From assembly GCF_014048465.1 (NCBI RefSeq), contig NZ_PDLY01000001.1:606602-670601 (forward strand): DNA of 64,000 bases, given 5' to 3'. A model generated the notes under the pieces. That model was given only the letters and a program-made list of their open reading frames with translations. It did no database searches and was not told the origin of the DNA. This DNA comes from Bombella mellum (GTDB lineage Bacteria > Pseudomonadota > Alphaproteobacteria > Acetobacterales > Acetobacteraceae). Shown here piece by piece: positions 7,567-16,417 of the stretch (positions within the stretch are counted from its first letter, which is position 1; every line of letters begins with the position of its first letter). The translations under genes and the position numbers were made by a program.

Positions 7567-8109
7567 ATGGCGGCAGAACGTAAGAAAAAGCGGACGCCTA
7601 AGACGGAGTCTTTGACTATTAGGTTGGATCCTAAAATGCGTTTTGCTTTAGATTTTGTTGCTCGCATGAAGGGACAGACAATTACTAAAGTAATTGAAAC
7701 GGCTGTAATGGAGAAAGCAGACAATGAGTTTGTTATTCATGAAACTTTTGATTGGAATGACGGAGAGGTTAAAGAGAAAAGAACATGGAAGGATTACTGG
7801 AATGTAAATGAAGCCGTCCGTTTTATAAATTTAGCAAGAGCAAAAGAAACAAATCCAACTTTTGAGGAAGAGTTTTGCCTTCAATTTATGGAAGATCATA
7901 ATAATTATTTCTTTAAAGGGGGAGATGGCTCCCCGGACAAAGAAAAACTTGATGTTCTTTGGCCTCTGATGCCAGAATTTTTGGCTGTTTGGGAAGAAAC
8001 AAAGGCAACAGATCGCGAGAAAGTAAAAATTATGATGGACAAGGCATTGATTAAAGCAGGGCTAATGCATGAAAATTTTGGTACTTGTGGGGAAGAACTT
8101 CCCTTCTAG
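7567..8109 (+). CDS. RHH-domain regulator, Mnt-like in position
   Basis: 180 residues. After a basic N-terminus (MAAERKKKRTPKTE) comes a ribbon-helix-helix segment, SLTIRLDPKMRFALDFVARM then KGQTITKVIETAVM, followed by an acidic tryptophan-rich C-terminal domain of about 130 residues (TWKDYWNVNEAVRFINLARA). The C-terminal part is not a family I can name, though similar proteins occur in prophages. AGGAG lies 5 bases before the ATG. It is AT-rich and transcribed away from the arc/rha operon, the position of mnt in P22 immI. Confidence 0.65.
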   Translation: MAAERKKKRTPKTESLTIRLDPKMRFALDFVARMKGQTITKVIETAVMEKADNEFVIHETFDWNDGEVKEKRTWKDYWNVNEAVRFINLARAKETNPTFEEEFCLQFMEDHNNYFFKGGDGSPDKEKLDVLWPLMPEFLAVWEETKATDREKVKIMMDKALIKAGLMHENFGTCGEELPF

Positions 8110-8119
8110 GAACCGCCCC

Positions 8120-8170
8120 ATGAAAAATCTCCTTCTCATCGCCGCCGCCGTGCTGGGGTCTGTGAGGTAG
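8120..8170 (+). pseudogene. Orphan signal-peptide-like start
   Basis: ATG 8120 opens MKNLLLIAAAVLGSV, an excellent signal or lipoprotein leader, but a stop follows after 16 codons, where the nozzle gene's 3' end begins. It looks like the 5' end of a secreted-protein gene cut off by recombination. A real tiny peptide cannot be excluded. Confidence 0.3.
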
Positions 8171-8190
8171 GCTGAAACAGTTGGTGCGTC

Positions 8191-10467
8191 TCAGCTGCCC
8201 AGCTCCACATCCACGCTGATGCTGGTGACGGTCACGGGGAGCGGCTGGTCGGTCTGGAGGATGAAGCTGCCCTTCTGGGTCCAGTTTGGTGTTGGTATCC
8301 GCATGGTCAGGCCGGAGATGAGCGCAGGGCCGGTGTCTTTCTTCTGGTAGGGATTGGGTGCTGACGGCCCGGCGGCGGCACCCTGACCGTCCAGCCCGTG
8401 GAATGTCTTTCCATCGTCTGTGGAGACGCTCAGGCCGGAGCTGTTGTAGAGCGAGGCATAGACCTTGCTGACCCGCTTGCGCCGGGCGAACTGTGGAGGG
8501 TTTCCGAGATCCAGCGGCAGGGTGACGGCCCGTGCATGGATGGGCAGCCCGACCGTGACCACGCTGCCGGGCCGTGGCAGGGTGAGGGTGCCGTCATTCC
8601 CCACCGTCAGCCCCGTGAAGCCCCGCCCGTCAATGCAGGCGGACACGGTTGCTCCTGCCAGATGCCCCAGCCCGGAGACGGTGCCGGTTTCCTTCCCCTC
8701 ATAGCGCAGGCCGCAGTCCACGAACCATGAGCGGGTGATGTCGTCATTCTCCATCCCCAGCTGGCGGGACTGGATGCGCTCGATGGTGTAGCTCTGCCGC
8801 CCGGCAAGGCTGCGCTTCACCACCACATAAGGCGTATCCTCGATGGCCCCGTAGCCATTCTCCTCCGGCACGACCGCAACGGACTGGAAGGCCCCGCCCT
8901 CCGTCCTGTGCTGGTGCCATGCCATGACGTTCTGTTCCTTCAGGTAGGTCATGCCGAGCATCGTGCCGTCAGACCGCACGGCCCAGATCAGGTTGAAGGG
9001 GAACTGGGCGAAGGACCAGTCGGAGATCGTGTAGCCATAGAAGAGATGGTCAGCCAGGACGGACAGGTCATTGCCCTGATAGATCTGTGCGTACCAGTCA
9101 TATTGCAGGTCACGGATATGGCTGCCCTTGTTCTCGATGAACAGCACGTCAGTATTGATGGGCAGGGGCTGCACGTCCGAGCTGCCCACGAACATCTGTG
9201 GTGTGGCCGTGAAGTTGCTGGGCGTGATGGGCGTGCCGGTCTGGCCGCCGGAGATCTTCCAGATGCCCGTTCCGGTGAAGGCCAGAAGGTCGGTCATCGG
9301 CACCAGATGCTTGATGGTGTTGACCTGCTGGCTGGCGATGGTGGCCGTTATGGCATCATCGGAGACGACCGGCGTGTGGATGTCGAAATTGGTGTAGTTG
9401 GCAGAGCGGGACATCCAGACGGTCTGGGGATAGGCGAGAGATCCGGCGAAGACACGCCTCTGCTGGAAATAGGTGACGGCAGAGGGATTGTTGCCACCAT
9501 CAAAAGGGTTCCGGTGGGCGGGCGGCCCGTTCTCGATATCGGGAGCATAGTTCACGTCATCAAGGATGGTGGATGACGTGTTGCCGATCAGTCCCCACTG
9601 CCCGGCGAAACGGCGATAGACGTTGTAATAGTCCGCTCCCGTCACGGCAGGCCATGAGAGCGTGTTGTAGTTCCCGTAGTTCGTGTAATAGCCGATGTTG
9701 TAGTTGGTCACGAACCGCCCGACCTCCACGGGAACCTGTGACGTGACGGTGCTGGTTTTGCCAGTCACAGGGTCAGTGACGGTATTGGTCTGGGTTGTCA
9801 TCTCCGTCTGGGAGGGGGCCAGAGTGGCGTTGCTCTCCGTGTTCCTCTCATTGGAGACGGAGGTGACGGCATATTCATATGTGACCCTGGGTACGCTGGT
9901 TGCCGTGCCTGCATTGCCAGCATTTCCTTCCACGGCAGAGGCTACGAGTGCAGAAGGGGCCTCTATCCCGGCACTGTAGGAGATCACCTCCAGCGTCCAG
10001 TCCAGCTCTCCGTGGCGGGAGAGGTTCATGGCCGGATAGCCGGAATGGGTGAGGGTCATCACGTCGGCAGACTGTGCATGGCGCAGCCAGAAGGCATCCC
10101 CGATGCTGTAAGGCGTTGCCAGCTCGTAGGGGCTGCCATCGGCATTGGCCAGATAGGCCCCGTTGCTGATGAAGCGGACATAGCGGTCGCCGAACTCCAG
10201 CACATAGGACTGGCTGTTGTTGTAGATGAAGGCGATCAGCTTCGGTGGTGGCCCGGAGGCATCGGCCCTGGACGTTCCGACATACTGCGTGCCGGGGCGG
10301 TTTGAGATGCCGCCCTGCACATGCACGAAGAAATTGGTCAGCTCGGCGGCACCGGAATGCCATTTCTCCATGTCGGCCCTGTATCCGACCAGGGGAGCCA
10401 TCACGCCCCCGCTGAAGGAGCTGAACCATGTGAGGCCGACCTGCGGGCCGGAAGGGGGCTGGGCCAT
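8191..10467 (-). CDS. Podovirus tail nozzle (tail tubular protein B-like)
   Basis: About 758 residues from the ATG at 10467, which forms a TGATG junction with the stop of the tailspike frame; an ATG 9 bases further upstream is also possible. The N-terminal region (GGVMAPLVGYRADMEKWHSG, NFFVHVQGGISNRPGTQYVG) is the classic opening of T7 gp12-like nozzle proteins. The rest is beta-rich with tryptophan/tyrosine motifs (VTYFQQRRVFAGSLAYPQTV). The nozzle closes the short tail and binds the receptor-interaction complex. It lies after the adaptor and spike genes. Confidence 0.85.
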   Translation of the reverse strand: MAQPPSGPQVGLTWFSSFSGGVMAPLVGYRADMEKWHSGAAELTNFFVHVQGGISNRPGTQYVGTSRADASGPPPKLIAFIYNNSQSYVLEFGDRYVRFISNGAYLANADGSPYELATPYSIGDAFWLRHAQSADVMTLTHSGYPAMNLSRHGELDWTLEVISYSAGIEAPSALVASAVEGNAGNAGTATSVPRVTYEYAVTSVSNERNTESNATLAPSQTEMTTQTNTVTDPVTGKTSTVTSQVPVEVGRFVTNYNIGYYTNYGNYNTLSWPAVTGADYYNVYRRFAGQWGLIGNTSSTILDDVNYAPDIENGPPAHRNPFDGGNNPSAVTYFQQRRVFAGSLAYPQTVWMSRSANYTNFDIHTPVVSDDAITATIASQQVNTIKHLVPMTDLLAFTGTGIWKISGGQTGTPITPSNFTATPQMFVGSSDVQPLPINTDVLFIENKGSHIRDLQYDWYAQIYQGNDLSVLADHLFYGYTISDWSFAQFPFNLIWAVRSDGTMLGMTYLKEQNVMAWHQHRTEGGAFQSVAVVPEENGYGAIEDTPYVVVKRSLAGRQSYTIERIQSRQLGMENDDITRSWFVDCGLRYEGKETGTVSGLGHLAGATVSACIDGRGFTGLTVGNDGTLTLPRPGSVVTVGLPIHARAVTLPLDLGNPPQFARRKRVSKVYASLYNSSGLSVSTDDGKTFHGLDGQGAAAGPSAPNPYQKKDTGPALISGLTMRIPTPNWTQKGSFILQTDQPLPVTVTSISVDVELGS

Positions 10468-10826
10468 CAGCTGCATGTTCCCGTGAAGAAGGTCAGGGTG
10501 GTGTCATTGCCAATGGCGATCTGGCTGGAACCGCCATTATAGAAGAATGCCTGATAGTAATCTCCCGGTGACGATTCATCCTCCATGGAAAGGGACAGGG
10601 AATCTGATGTCGCAATGGCGGGCCTGCTGATGCCTGAAAGCTGCACACCATTGCGGAATATGGCGAGGCTGATCGTGGAACCGGCCGTGCATCCGCTGAG
10701 CACGACGGAAGACGTGATCTTTGAGATGCCCTGCCCTGGAGCATAGGTATTGTTATGGAACTTGTCGCCTCGGTTTGCCCCGACATTCGGGAATGAGACG
10801 ATGGCCTGCGTGGATGGTGACACCAT
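10467..10826 (-). CDS. Tailspike C-terminal part in a shifted frame
   Basis: This frame encodes a beta-rich C-terminal domain (NRGDKFHNNTYAPGQGIS, DYYQAFFYNGGSSQIAIG). The same frame stays open upstream of its first ATG to about 10990 and reads naturally there (SETGSSNYNGVYRNNIPE, TVNPFYRIGSSSFFESWE), overlapping the end of the upstream spike frame. It is therefore the distal part of the spike separated by a one-base shift, not an independent gene. The join is at a run of four C (minus strand, about 10982-10985); five would restore one reading frame of about 549 codons. Confidence 0.6.
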   Translation of the reverse strand: MVSPSTQAIVSFPNVGANRGDKFHNNTYAPGQGISKITSSVVLSGCTAGSTISLAIFRNGVQLSGISRPAIATSDSLSLSMEDESSPGDYYQAFFYNGGSSQIAIGNDTTLTFFTGTCS

Positions 10827-10909
10827 CTGGACTGATGTCTTGGTCGCCCGGAAGTGGGACCTCTCCCAGCTTTCAAAGAAGCTGGATGATCCTATGCGGT
10901 AGAACGGGT

Positions 10910-12115
10910 TTACCGTTTCTGGAATATTGTTTCTGTAAACGCCGTTATAGTTTGATGAACCGGTTTCTGAGACCAGATAAAGGGGTAGCGACTGTCCGTA
11001 TAGGCTGTGCCGGTGAGGATGTTTCGGGCAAACTTGATGTTTCCTGCAATGCGGGCACCGATGCTCTGTATGAAAAAATCACAGTCGGTGATGGTGGCAT
11101 CTCCGTCACGCTGCACGTCGATACAGAAAAAGCGCGCGCCAATGTCACAGTGCTGGATGAGGAAAACACCATAGCCGTGAAATGATATGCCTGTCCCTGC
11201 TCTGGCAAAGCCGCAGTTCTTGATGTGGGCATCCCCGCTCCATGACAGCTTCAGGTTACTTCCGGAGACATGGTCATTGCCGTCAAATTTTATGTTTTCG
11301 AAGCGGCACCATTGCGGCTGGGCATCATTGCCCAGTGTGTCGGGAGCGTAGACTTCCAGCTGATCAGTCATGTCTGCCCCGGCGATGATGCCAGCATTGC
11401 CAAAGCCTATGATGACCAGCTGTGGCGCATTGATGGTGGTCCAGCGGGTAATGACCCCTTTCTCAGGGGAGGCATTGGGGTAGGGCGTGCCAGAAAGCGG
11501 ACGGGCATATATCTTGCTGTTGTGCCGGTACCATTTTCCATGGAGATGAACGGGTATGCCCAGTTCAATCCCGACGGTCATGGCGTCCTGTAATGCCTGG
11601 GTGTCATCTGTTGCGGTGGCATAGCCATTCTCGCCAACCTTATACCCGATGGCTGAGGTGGCCAGCATTTCGGGTCTGACGGAATCACTGCATATTTCCC
11701 ACCAGCTGCCATCCAGAGACTGGATCCTGCCCGGATGAGAAGGTTGCGCCGGGACACGTCGGTAATGGGCTGTCGCCGGGTCAGAAGTGGCGGTGCGTGA
11801 CAGGGCAATGAAATACGTGACATCGGCAGAAATATCCGTTTTTTCAGCTTCTTCAGCACTGGAGAAGAGAATTGCGTCAGACTTTCTGGCAATGAGGTCA
11901 GATAATGGATGATCAGTGCCGTTTATGATGATGGTGCCGTCATTGATGCGGGCATTGTTCAGCGTGGGACTGTCAAATGTCTGATGGCTGTTATCCGCAA
12001 TGGCATCAGCCTTGTTGGAGAAGACGTTTTTCCATTCTTCGGCTGTCGGCGTGTAGCCCTGACGCCATGCAGGATATGAGGCAGGGCCACGGGATGATCC
12101 GAATTGACCGTTCAT
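10910..12115 (-). CDS. Tailspike/tail fibre, frameshifted before its C-terminus
   Basis: 401 residues. Residues 1-75 form a virion-attachment region (GYTPTAEEWKNVFSNKADAI). From about 150 onward a right-handed beta-helix of the pectate-lyase kind is visible (DTQALQDAMTVGIELGIPVH, CRFENIKFDGNDH, GDATITDCDFFIQS). Such spikes bind or cleave host surface polysaccharide. The frame ends in FTETIFQKR, out of register with a well-conserved continuation in another frame down to 10467, so the receptor-binding end is cut off as written. Cause: mutation, phase variation at a C-run, or sequencing error. The ATG overlaps the adaptor gene stop by 4 bases. Confidence 0.7.
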   Translation of the reverse strand: MNGQFGSSRGPASYPAWRQGYTPTAEEWKNVFSNKADAIADNSHQTFDSPTLNNARINDGTIIINGTDHPLSDLIARKSDAILFSSAEEAEKTDISADVTYFIALSRTATSDPATAHYRRVPAQPSHPGRIQSLDGSWWEICSDSVRPEMLATSAIGYKVGENGYATATDDTQALQDAMTVGIELGIPVHLHGKWYRHNSKIYARPLSGTPYPNASPEKGVITRWTTINAPQLVIIGFGNAGIIAGADMTDQLEVYAPDTLGNDAQPQWCRFENIKFDGNDHVSGSNLKLSWSGDAHIKNCGFARAGTGISFHGYGVFLIQHCDIGARFFCIDVQRDGDATITDCDFFIQSIGARIAGNIKFARNILTGTAYTDSRYPFIWSQKPVHQTITAFTETIFQKR

Positions 12116-13080
12116 GCGTCGTATTCTCCAGTTTCATCATCAGCATTCGGATTGATGGTGGTGGTGTGATAGGGACGCCGCCAGCCGACAGGGCTGCGGC
12201 CAATGGTCAGGATGCCGACCCTGCCGTCAGGGGTATCTGCCGGGATGTATTGATGGTCATCATCAGCAATATCCCGTGTGGTCAGTCCGGTGGGGATGAC
12301 GCCATTTTTGCCCATGGGAGGCGCATAGGGAGACGCAGCCGGAGAAGGAGGCTGGCTTCCGCCTGCCACATAGCCCACATCCAGCGTATTGCTGGTCTGA
12401 TGGATGTCATGCCCATGATCGAGGCCAGAGAAGCGCACGCCCAGCCAGTCCGGCATGGTCTCGGTGTTTACGACATCCACACGCTGGTCAGCCAGGCAGG
12501 CCCGTTCCACCTCACGGCTGGCCTCCTGCTCCACGGCAGCGGTAGTATTGCCATCAATGCCGAGCGTGGTGGCGATGGCAGATGCAAGACAGAGCCAGAA
12601 AGCCCGACGGAAGGCGGCTGGCCAGTAGTCGATGTCCACGTTTTTTGTGATGTAGGTCGCGCTGACGGTCTGGCTGTCCGTCAGGATGACAGGGCGCAGC
12701 ACTGTGCCCCCAGCCTTGCCCATGCCCTCGCCAAAACTGTCCCGCCGGTCGAACATCTTCATGCGCTGGTCCACGGGCCTGACGGTCTTTCCGTCATCGA
12801 CCCGCAGAACCCGCACGCTGTCCTCCGGCATGAGGATTTCATACCGCCAGAGAGGGCTGTCACTGGCCACAGCCGTGCCTGTTCCCACGCAGCGGGGCCA
12901 CTGCCATGTGTAGGCCGGTCCGCCAAAGCTGGCCGGATGGGCCAGCAGGCCGAGCAGCACGTCGTCATAATAGGCGGCGCAGACACTGGCCTCCACGGAC
13001 CCATCATCAAACGCCGTGATGTTGCTCTGTGTGCCCAGGCGCATCAGTGCCCGCCTGCACAGGTCAATGGCTGTCGTCAT
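12112..13080 (-). CDS. Tail adaptor (tail tubular protein A-like)
   Basis: 322 residues beginning MTTAIDLCRRALMRLGTQSN, the N-terminal pattern of gp11-like adaptors that bind below the portal ring. Also typical are AAYYDDVLLGLLAHPASFGG and DIDYWPAAFRRAFWLCLAS. The C-terminal 90 residues are proline/glycine-rich and not recognisable. It lies between the small 91-aa gene and the tailspike, the expected place for the head-tail joining protein. Confidence 0.75.
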   Translation of the reverse strand: MTTAIDLCRRALMRLGTQSNITAFDDGSVEASVCAAYYDDVLLGLLAHPASFGGPAYTWQWPRCVGTGTAVASDSPLWRYEILMPEDSVRVLRVDDGKTVRPVDQRMKMFDRRDSFGEGMGKAGGTVLRPVILTDSQTVSATYITKNVDIDYWPAAFRRAFWLCLASAIATTLGIDGNTTAAVEQEASREVERACLADQRVDVVNTETMPDWLGVRFSGLDHGHDIHQTSNTLDVGYVAGGSQPPSPAASPYAPPMGKNGVIPTGLTTRDIADDDHQYIPADTPDGRVGILTIGRSPVGWRRPYHTTTINPNADDETGEYDA

Positions 13081-13088
13081 GGCGTGAC

Positions 13089-13364
13089 TTACCCTTTGGC
13101 GGCTGTCTTCTTGCCAGACTTCTCATCGGCAGCCGGTTCATCAGTCTGGGGTGGTGCACCGTCAGGGCGTGTCAGGTCTTCCTGAAAGGCCCGGCTGGTC
13201 ACGTCCCTCCGGGCCAGCTTTCCAGCCTTTTCCTTGGCGGAACGGGCCTCGTCATCCAGCGGCTCAAGATTGAAGCCGGGGATGCCTGCATAATCCACTT
13301 CCTCACCAACGGTCAGAAAGTGACCGTTGATGAAGCTGTTCTGGATGACACGATATCTTGCCAT
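13089..13364 (-). CDS. Small virion-cluster protein (91 aa)
   Basis: Start chosen at ATG 13364 (MARYRVIQNSFINGHFLTVG), because the in-frame upstream extension runs back into the preceding gene. The first 40 residues look like a small beta barrel (RVIQNSFINGHFLTVGEEVDY). The rest is charged and disordered, ending in GKKTAAKG. It sits between the cement protein and the tail adaptor. Possibly a head-completion or accessory protein; not identified. Confidence 0.65.
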   Translation of the reverse strand: MARYRVIQNSFINGHFLTVGEEVDYAGIPGFNLEPLDDEARSAKEKAGKLARRDVTSRAFQEDLTRPDGAPPQTDEPAADEKSGKKTAAKG

Positions 13365-13371
13365 GATCGCC

Positions 13372-13809
13372 TCACGCCACGTAGTTCTTGGGGTAGGCGA
13401 TCTGGGCGGGAACATCGAGATTGATGCCCGCCGTCACCGTGCAGGATGTCATGGCCTGTGCCGGGTTGTAGGTCAGGCGCATGTAGCGGTAGGGCGTGTT
13501 GGAGAAGGCCGGTTTGGCCCGCACGGCAAACGGGCTGCCCGGCCCGATGAGGGAGAGGTCGATGCCCGGGAGCTCCTCCAGCGTGTTCCAGTTCTGGTTG
13601 TCCGTGGAGACCTGAATCTTCACGTCCAGCCTGCCACTGCTCGGAGAGGGCGTGTTGGGGAACTCGACCCAGACCTTGAAGCCCTCGGTCGGCCCGAAGT
13701 CACGGGGCTGGGAGAAGTCGACCACGTTGGTGGAGGGTGTGTCCTGCCCGGCGGGAGCCTGTGTCAGGTCCTGGGCGTTGGAGAAATTGAGCAGTCTGTC
13801 GGTGATCAT
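13372..13809 (-). CDS. Capsid cement protein, Bbp16-like
   Basis: 145 residues starting MITDRLLNFSNAQDLTQAPA, then a beta-rich body (VKIQVSTDNQNWNTLEEL, YRYMRLTYNPAQAMTSCTVT). This matches what I recall of the Bbp16-family cement protein of Bordetella phage BPP-1, a jelly-roll that clamps neighbouring capsomers. It follows the major capsid gene by 11 bases, as in BPP-1. Confidence 0.75.
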   Translation of the reverse strand: MITDRLLNFSNAQDLTQAPAGQDTPSTNVVDFSQPRDFGPTEGFKVWVEFPNTPSPSSGRLDVKIQVSTDNQNWNTLEELPGIDLSLIGPGSPFAVRAKPAFSNTPYRYMRLTYNPAQAMTSCTVTAGINLDVPAQIAYPKNYVA

Positions 13810-13820
13810 GATGCGACCCC

Positions 13821-14873
13821 TTACTGGATGGTGTCTTCAGTGTTCATGATGGCGTCCACCACACGGATGGGGATGCCACGGAAGCGCAGCACCGGCTTGC
13901 CATCGAACTGGTCCTGCGTGAGCAGCACGTTGGTCTTGTTCATGGCCTGAATGGACAGGGCAGAAGCGATCGTGCGGTTCACATAGAAGACCGGGCGACC
14001 GAAGGAGAGCGGCGTACCGCCCGTAGCCCGTGTGGCGGACTGCACGTTGGAGGCGGAGCTGGGCATGGTCGGGGGCTTGAAGCAGGCTGCGGCCATCAGG
14101 GCGATCAGGTTGGCGGCATCCGGACCAGTCAGCTTTGGCACGTCGATGTTGCCGATGCGGACGAAATACCGCCAGTCACGGATGGTCAGGCCGCAGTCCC
14201 ATTTGTAGTGCATCTGGTAGGCCTGATACGGGTTGCCGTTCTCGTCCAGAATGGGCGCATCAGTCGTGACATCCTTCTGCTGGAGACCGGCAACGGAGCC
14301 TTTCGGGAAGATGCCGAAGCCCGCTGTAGGCCCCCAGCAGCAGAGCCAGATGGAGGTGTTGGTGCTGCCACGGCCTCCCGCATCCATCACGTTGGCAGCG
14401 GAGGGAGCCTTGCCGGTATCCAGCGTGTTGAAACGGGGCGACAGACCCGTGAAGGCCGCCACGTCCTTCTGCTCGTTGCCGTAGATCAGGGTGCGGGCCA
14501 TCTGCTGGTTCATTCCCTCAAGGAAGGCGAGGTCTTCAGACAGGCGGAAGGCGGCAACATCGCCTTCAAGGTTGGCCAAGGCCTTGTCGATGGTGGAATA
14601 GGTTTCCAGCATCCCGCATGTGTCCGTCACCTGTGCGGTGGTGGACTTGCCACGGGGCACACCGTAGTTGAGCATACGCCATGTGGCGGCTGGCAGGCCC
14701 GTGCGGACGGTCGTCTTGTTGCCTGTCGGCAGGTTGCCTTCCTTCCAGATGAGGTCTTCCAGAATCTCGTTGGTCTGGGAGAGCAGGTTGACGGTATCGG
14801 CAATGCCGCCATTCGGATCACGGCGGGCGGCCCAGTCGGCCAGTGTCAGAAATGTGCTGCTGTTGAGCGACAT
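13821..14873 (-). CDS. Major capsid protein, Bbp17-like HK97 fold
   Basis: 350 residues (MSLNSSTFLTLADWAARRDP...). Features of this capsid family include EILEDLIWKEGNLPTGNKTT, a long helix around LEGMNQQMARTLIYGNEQKD, and CGLTIRDWRYFVRIGNIDV toward the C-terminus. It sits between the scaffold gene upstream and the cement gene downstream. HK97-fold major capsid proteins form the icosahedral shell; no separate protease or delta domain is seen. Confidence 0.85.
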   Translation of the reverse strand: MSLNSSTFLTLADWAARRDPNGGIADTVNLLSQTNEILEDLIWKEGNLPTGNKTTVRTGLPAATWRMLNYGVPRGKSTTAQVTDTCGMLETYSTIDKALANLEGDVAAFRLSEDLAFLEGMNQQMARTLIYGNEQKDVAAFTGLSPRFNTLDTGKAPSAANVMDAGGRGSTNTSIWLCCWGPTAGFGIFPKGSVAGLQQKDVTTDAPILDENGNPYQAYQMHYKWDCGLTIRDWRYFVRIGNIDVPKLTGPDAANLIALMAAACFKPPTMPSSASNVQSATRATGGTPLSFGRPVFYVNRTIASALSIQAMNKTNVLLTQDQFDGKPVLRFRGIPIRVVDAIMNTEDTIQ

Positions 14874-14889
14874 GGTTCAGTTGTCCTTG

Positions 14890-15573
14890 TCAGTTGGATC
14901 CGTAACGCCGCCGGGCGATGGCCTCGTAGCTGTTGTCTTTCAGCTCGCTGGCGGGTTTCCCCCGGTCGGGTGTCTGTGCAGCCCCCAGGGCCTTGCCGAT
15001 GGCATTGAAGGCATGGATGACGGCAGGGTGATTGCCCGCCCCGGTTTCGACCAGAGCCTTGCGGAGGGCATCTTTCTCGCCCCCGAACTGGCTGAAGACA
15101 TGGGCCACGTTCTGCATGACCTCGGGTTTCAGGTTCTCGCCATCGGAGAGCGTCCTGTCATTCAGGGCCGTGTCACGCCAGCCCTGCTGGATGGAGGCGT
15201 GCTGTTCGGCAAGCCCCGTCAGGCGGTTCTGGAAGAACTCCAGCCCGTGTTTCGTGACGGCATCGAACTGCTCCTGAGACAGCCCATGCTCACGGGCCAG
15301 AGCCTCGTAGGAAGACAGGGCCTCCCTGTCGATCTCCATGCCCTCGGGCGGGGTGAACTCGTATTTTTCGGGGGCCTTGGGCCTGTCTTCGCCCTTGGCG
15401 TCTTCATTCTCTGCCGGTTTTTCAGCAGGCTTCTCGCCAGAAGCGGCTGCATCGCTCTTTTCGCCAGACGGGCCTTCATTGCCCGTCAGGCTGGTGTTGT
15501 CTGCCGCTTCTGGCGTGGTCTGACCGGCCCCGGCATCAGTCGCCGGTGCATCAGATGTCGGGGTTTCAGCCAT
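14890..15573 (-). CDS. Capsid scaffolding protein
   Basis: 227 residues from ATG 15573, chosen because GGAGG sits 8 bases upstream; the in-frame ATG pair at 15591/15588 has no ribosome-binding site. The first 75 residues are alanine/glutamate/proline-rich and disordered (GEKPAEKPAENEDAKGEDRP). The C-terminal half is helical (REALSSYEALAREHGLSQEQ, DRTLSDGENLKPEVMQNVAH). Acidic disorder plus helices directly before the major capsid gene is typical of podovirus scaffolds. Confidence 0.75.
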   Translation of the reverse strand: MAETPTSDAPATDAGAGQTTPEAADNTSLTGNEGPSGEKSDAAASGEKPAEKPAENEDAKGEDRPKAPEKYEFTPPEGMEIDREALSSYEALAREHGLSQEQFDAVTKHGLEFFQNRLTGLAEQHASIQQGWRDTALNDRTLSDGENLKPEVMQNVAHVFSQFGGEKDALRKALVETGAGNHPAVIHAFNAIGKALGAAQTPDRGKPASELKDNSYEAIARRRYGSN

Positions 15574-15614
15574 CTCCAGAACCTCCATCATTTATGATGG
15601 AGGAGAGAGTGTCA

Positions 15615-15634
15615 GGGCTTTGTAATTCTAGCGT
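15615..15634 (-). promoter_or_regulatory. Conserved phage late motif, copy 3
   Basis: The minus strand reads ACGCTAGAATTACAAAGCCC, matching the core AGAATTACAAA of the other copies, 42 bases before the scaffold ATG. It overlaps the last codons and the TAG stop of the upstream accessory gene, as if the accessory gene had been inserted right against the head of the capsid unit. Confidence 0.5.
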
Positions 15635-16233
15635 ATTTTTAGGCGCTCATTTTTTATGAATCGTTCTAGTTCGTTTTTTATTTTATTCATATCCTCGATA
15701 GTATTTTTTATTTTATCTTTTTGGTTGATATTATAGTTCGTTTTTAATATCATAATTGGAAGTTCATTTTTGAGAGAGAAAATTTCATCTATTTTTTTTA
15801 TTTGATCATCTGGATAAATGAAAGAAGCTGTTATCTTTTCTTCAGTAAGTTTATTATTTCTTTCTAGTAATTTTTCTAAATTATCCAATATTTTTTTCTT
15901 GAAACACATCAGATTCAATCTGTATGTACTTATGCTATCATAAAATATCTCGAGGGATATTATGTAATTACATAATGCAACATGAAATTTCATTCTTTTT
16001 TCAAAAAGATCGAGAGCAAGTTTATCCTCTGCAATGTCTTTCTGTTCTCTTGTTATTTTACGAGCTTCATAACCAACATATAAGGCTGTAAATGCTGTAA
16101 TTATTGAAGGAATTATTTTATAAATATTATCATCTTTTATGTTAAATTTGAAAAATCCAGAATAATATAATATAAATAAAGAAATATAAAGAACTATGAT
16201 GGATATCAGTGTCTCTACTGTTTTTAATTTCAT
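15628..16233 (-). CDS. AT-rich two-TM membrane protein (moron)
   Basis: 201 residues from ATG 16233 (MKLKTVETLISIIVLYISLF); the longer open frame upstream only mirrors the transglycosylase gene. Two transmembrane helices are visible (about residues 7-27 and 39-57, SIITAFTALYVGYEARKI), followed by a cytoplasmic helical tail with AEDKLALDLFEKRMKFHVAL. That Q/K-x-LDLFEKR pattern recurs in small prophage membrane proteins of unknown function. It is much more AT-rich than the virion genes on either side. An inner-membrane exclusion or defence role is plausible but unproven. Confidence 0.65.
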   Translation of the reverse strand: MKLKTVETLISIIVLYISLFILYYSGFFKFNIKDDNIYKIIPSIITAFTALYVGYEARKITREQKDIAEDKLALDLFEKRMKFHVALCNYIISLEIFYDSISTYRLNLMCFKKKILDNLEKLLERNNKLTEEKITASFIYPDDQIKKIDEIFSLKNELPIMILKTNYNINQKDKIKNTIEDMNKIKNELERFIKNERLKIR

Positions 16234-16417
16234 GACTTGAACCCTTGGTTGTCTTGCTGCTGTAGAATGTCCTATTTTTTGAGAAGAGATGTCAATATCT
16301 TCTTTATGCCGATGCCAGTAACAGCCATGTGCAGGAGGCGATACATCTGGAAAGAAACGGAACTCAGTCTGTCTCCATATAGGCGAAAAAGCCAGATTTT
16401 CATGCAGCCCCTCTAAA

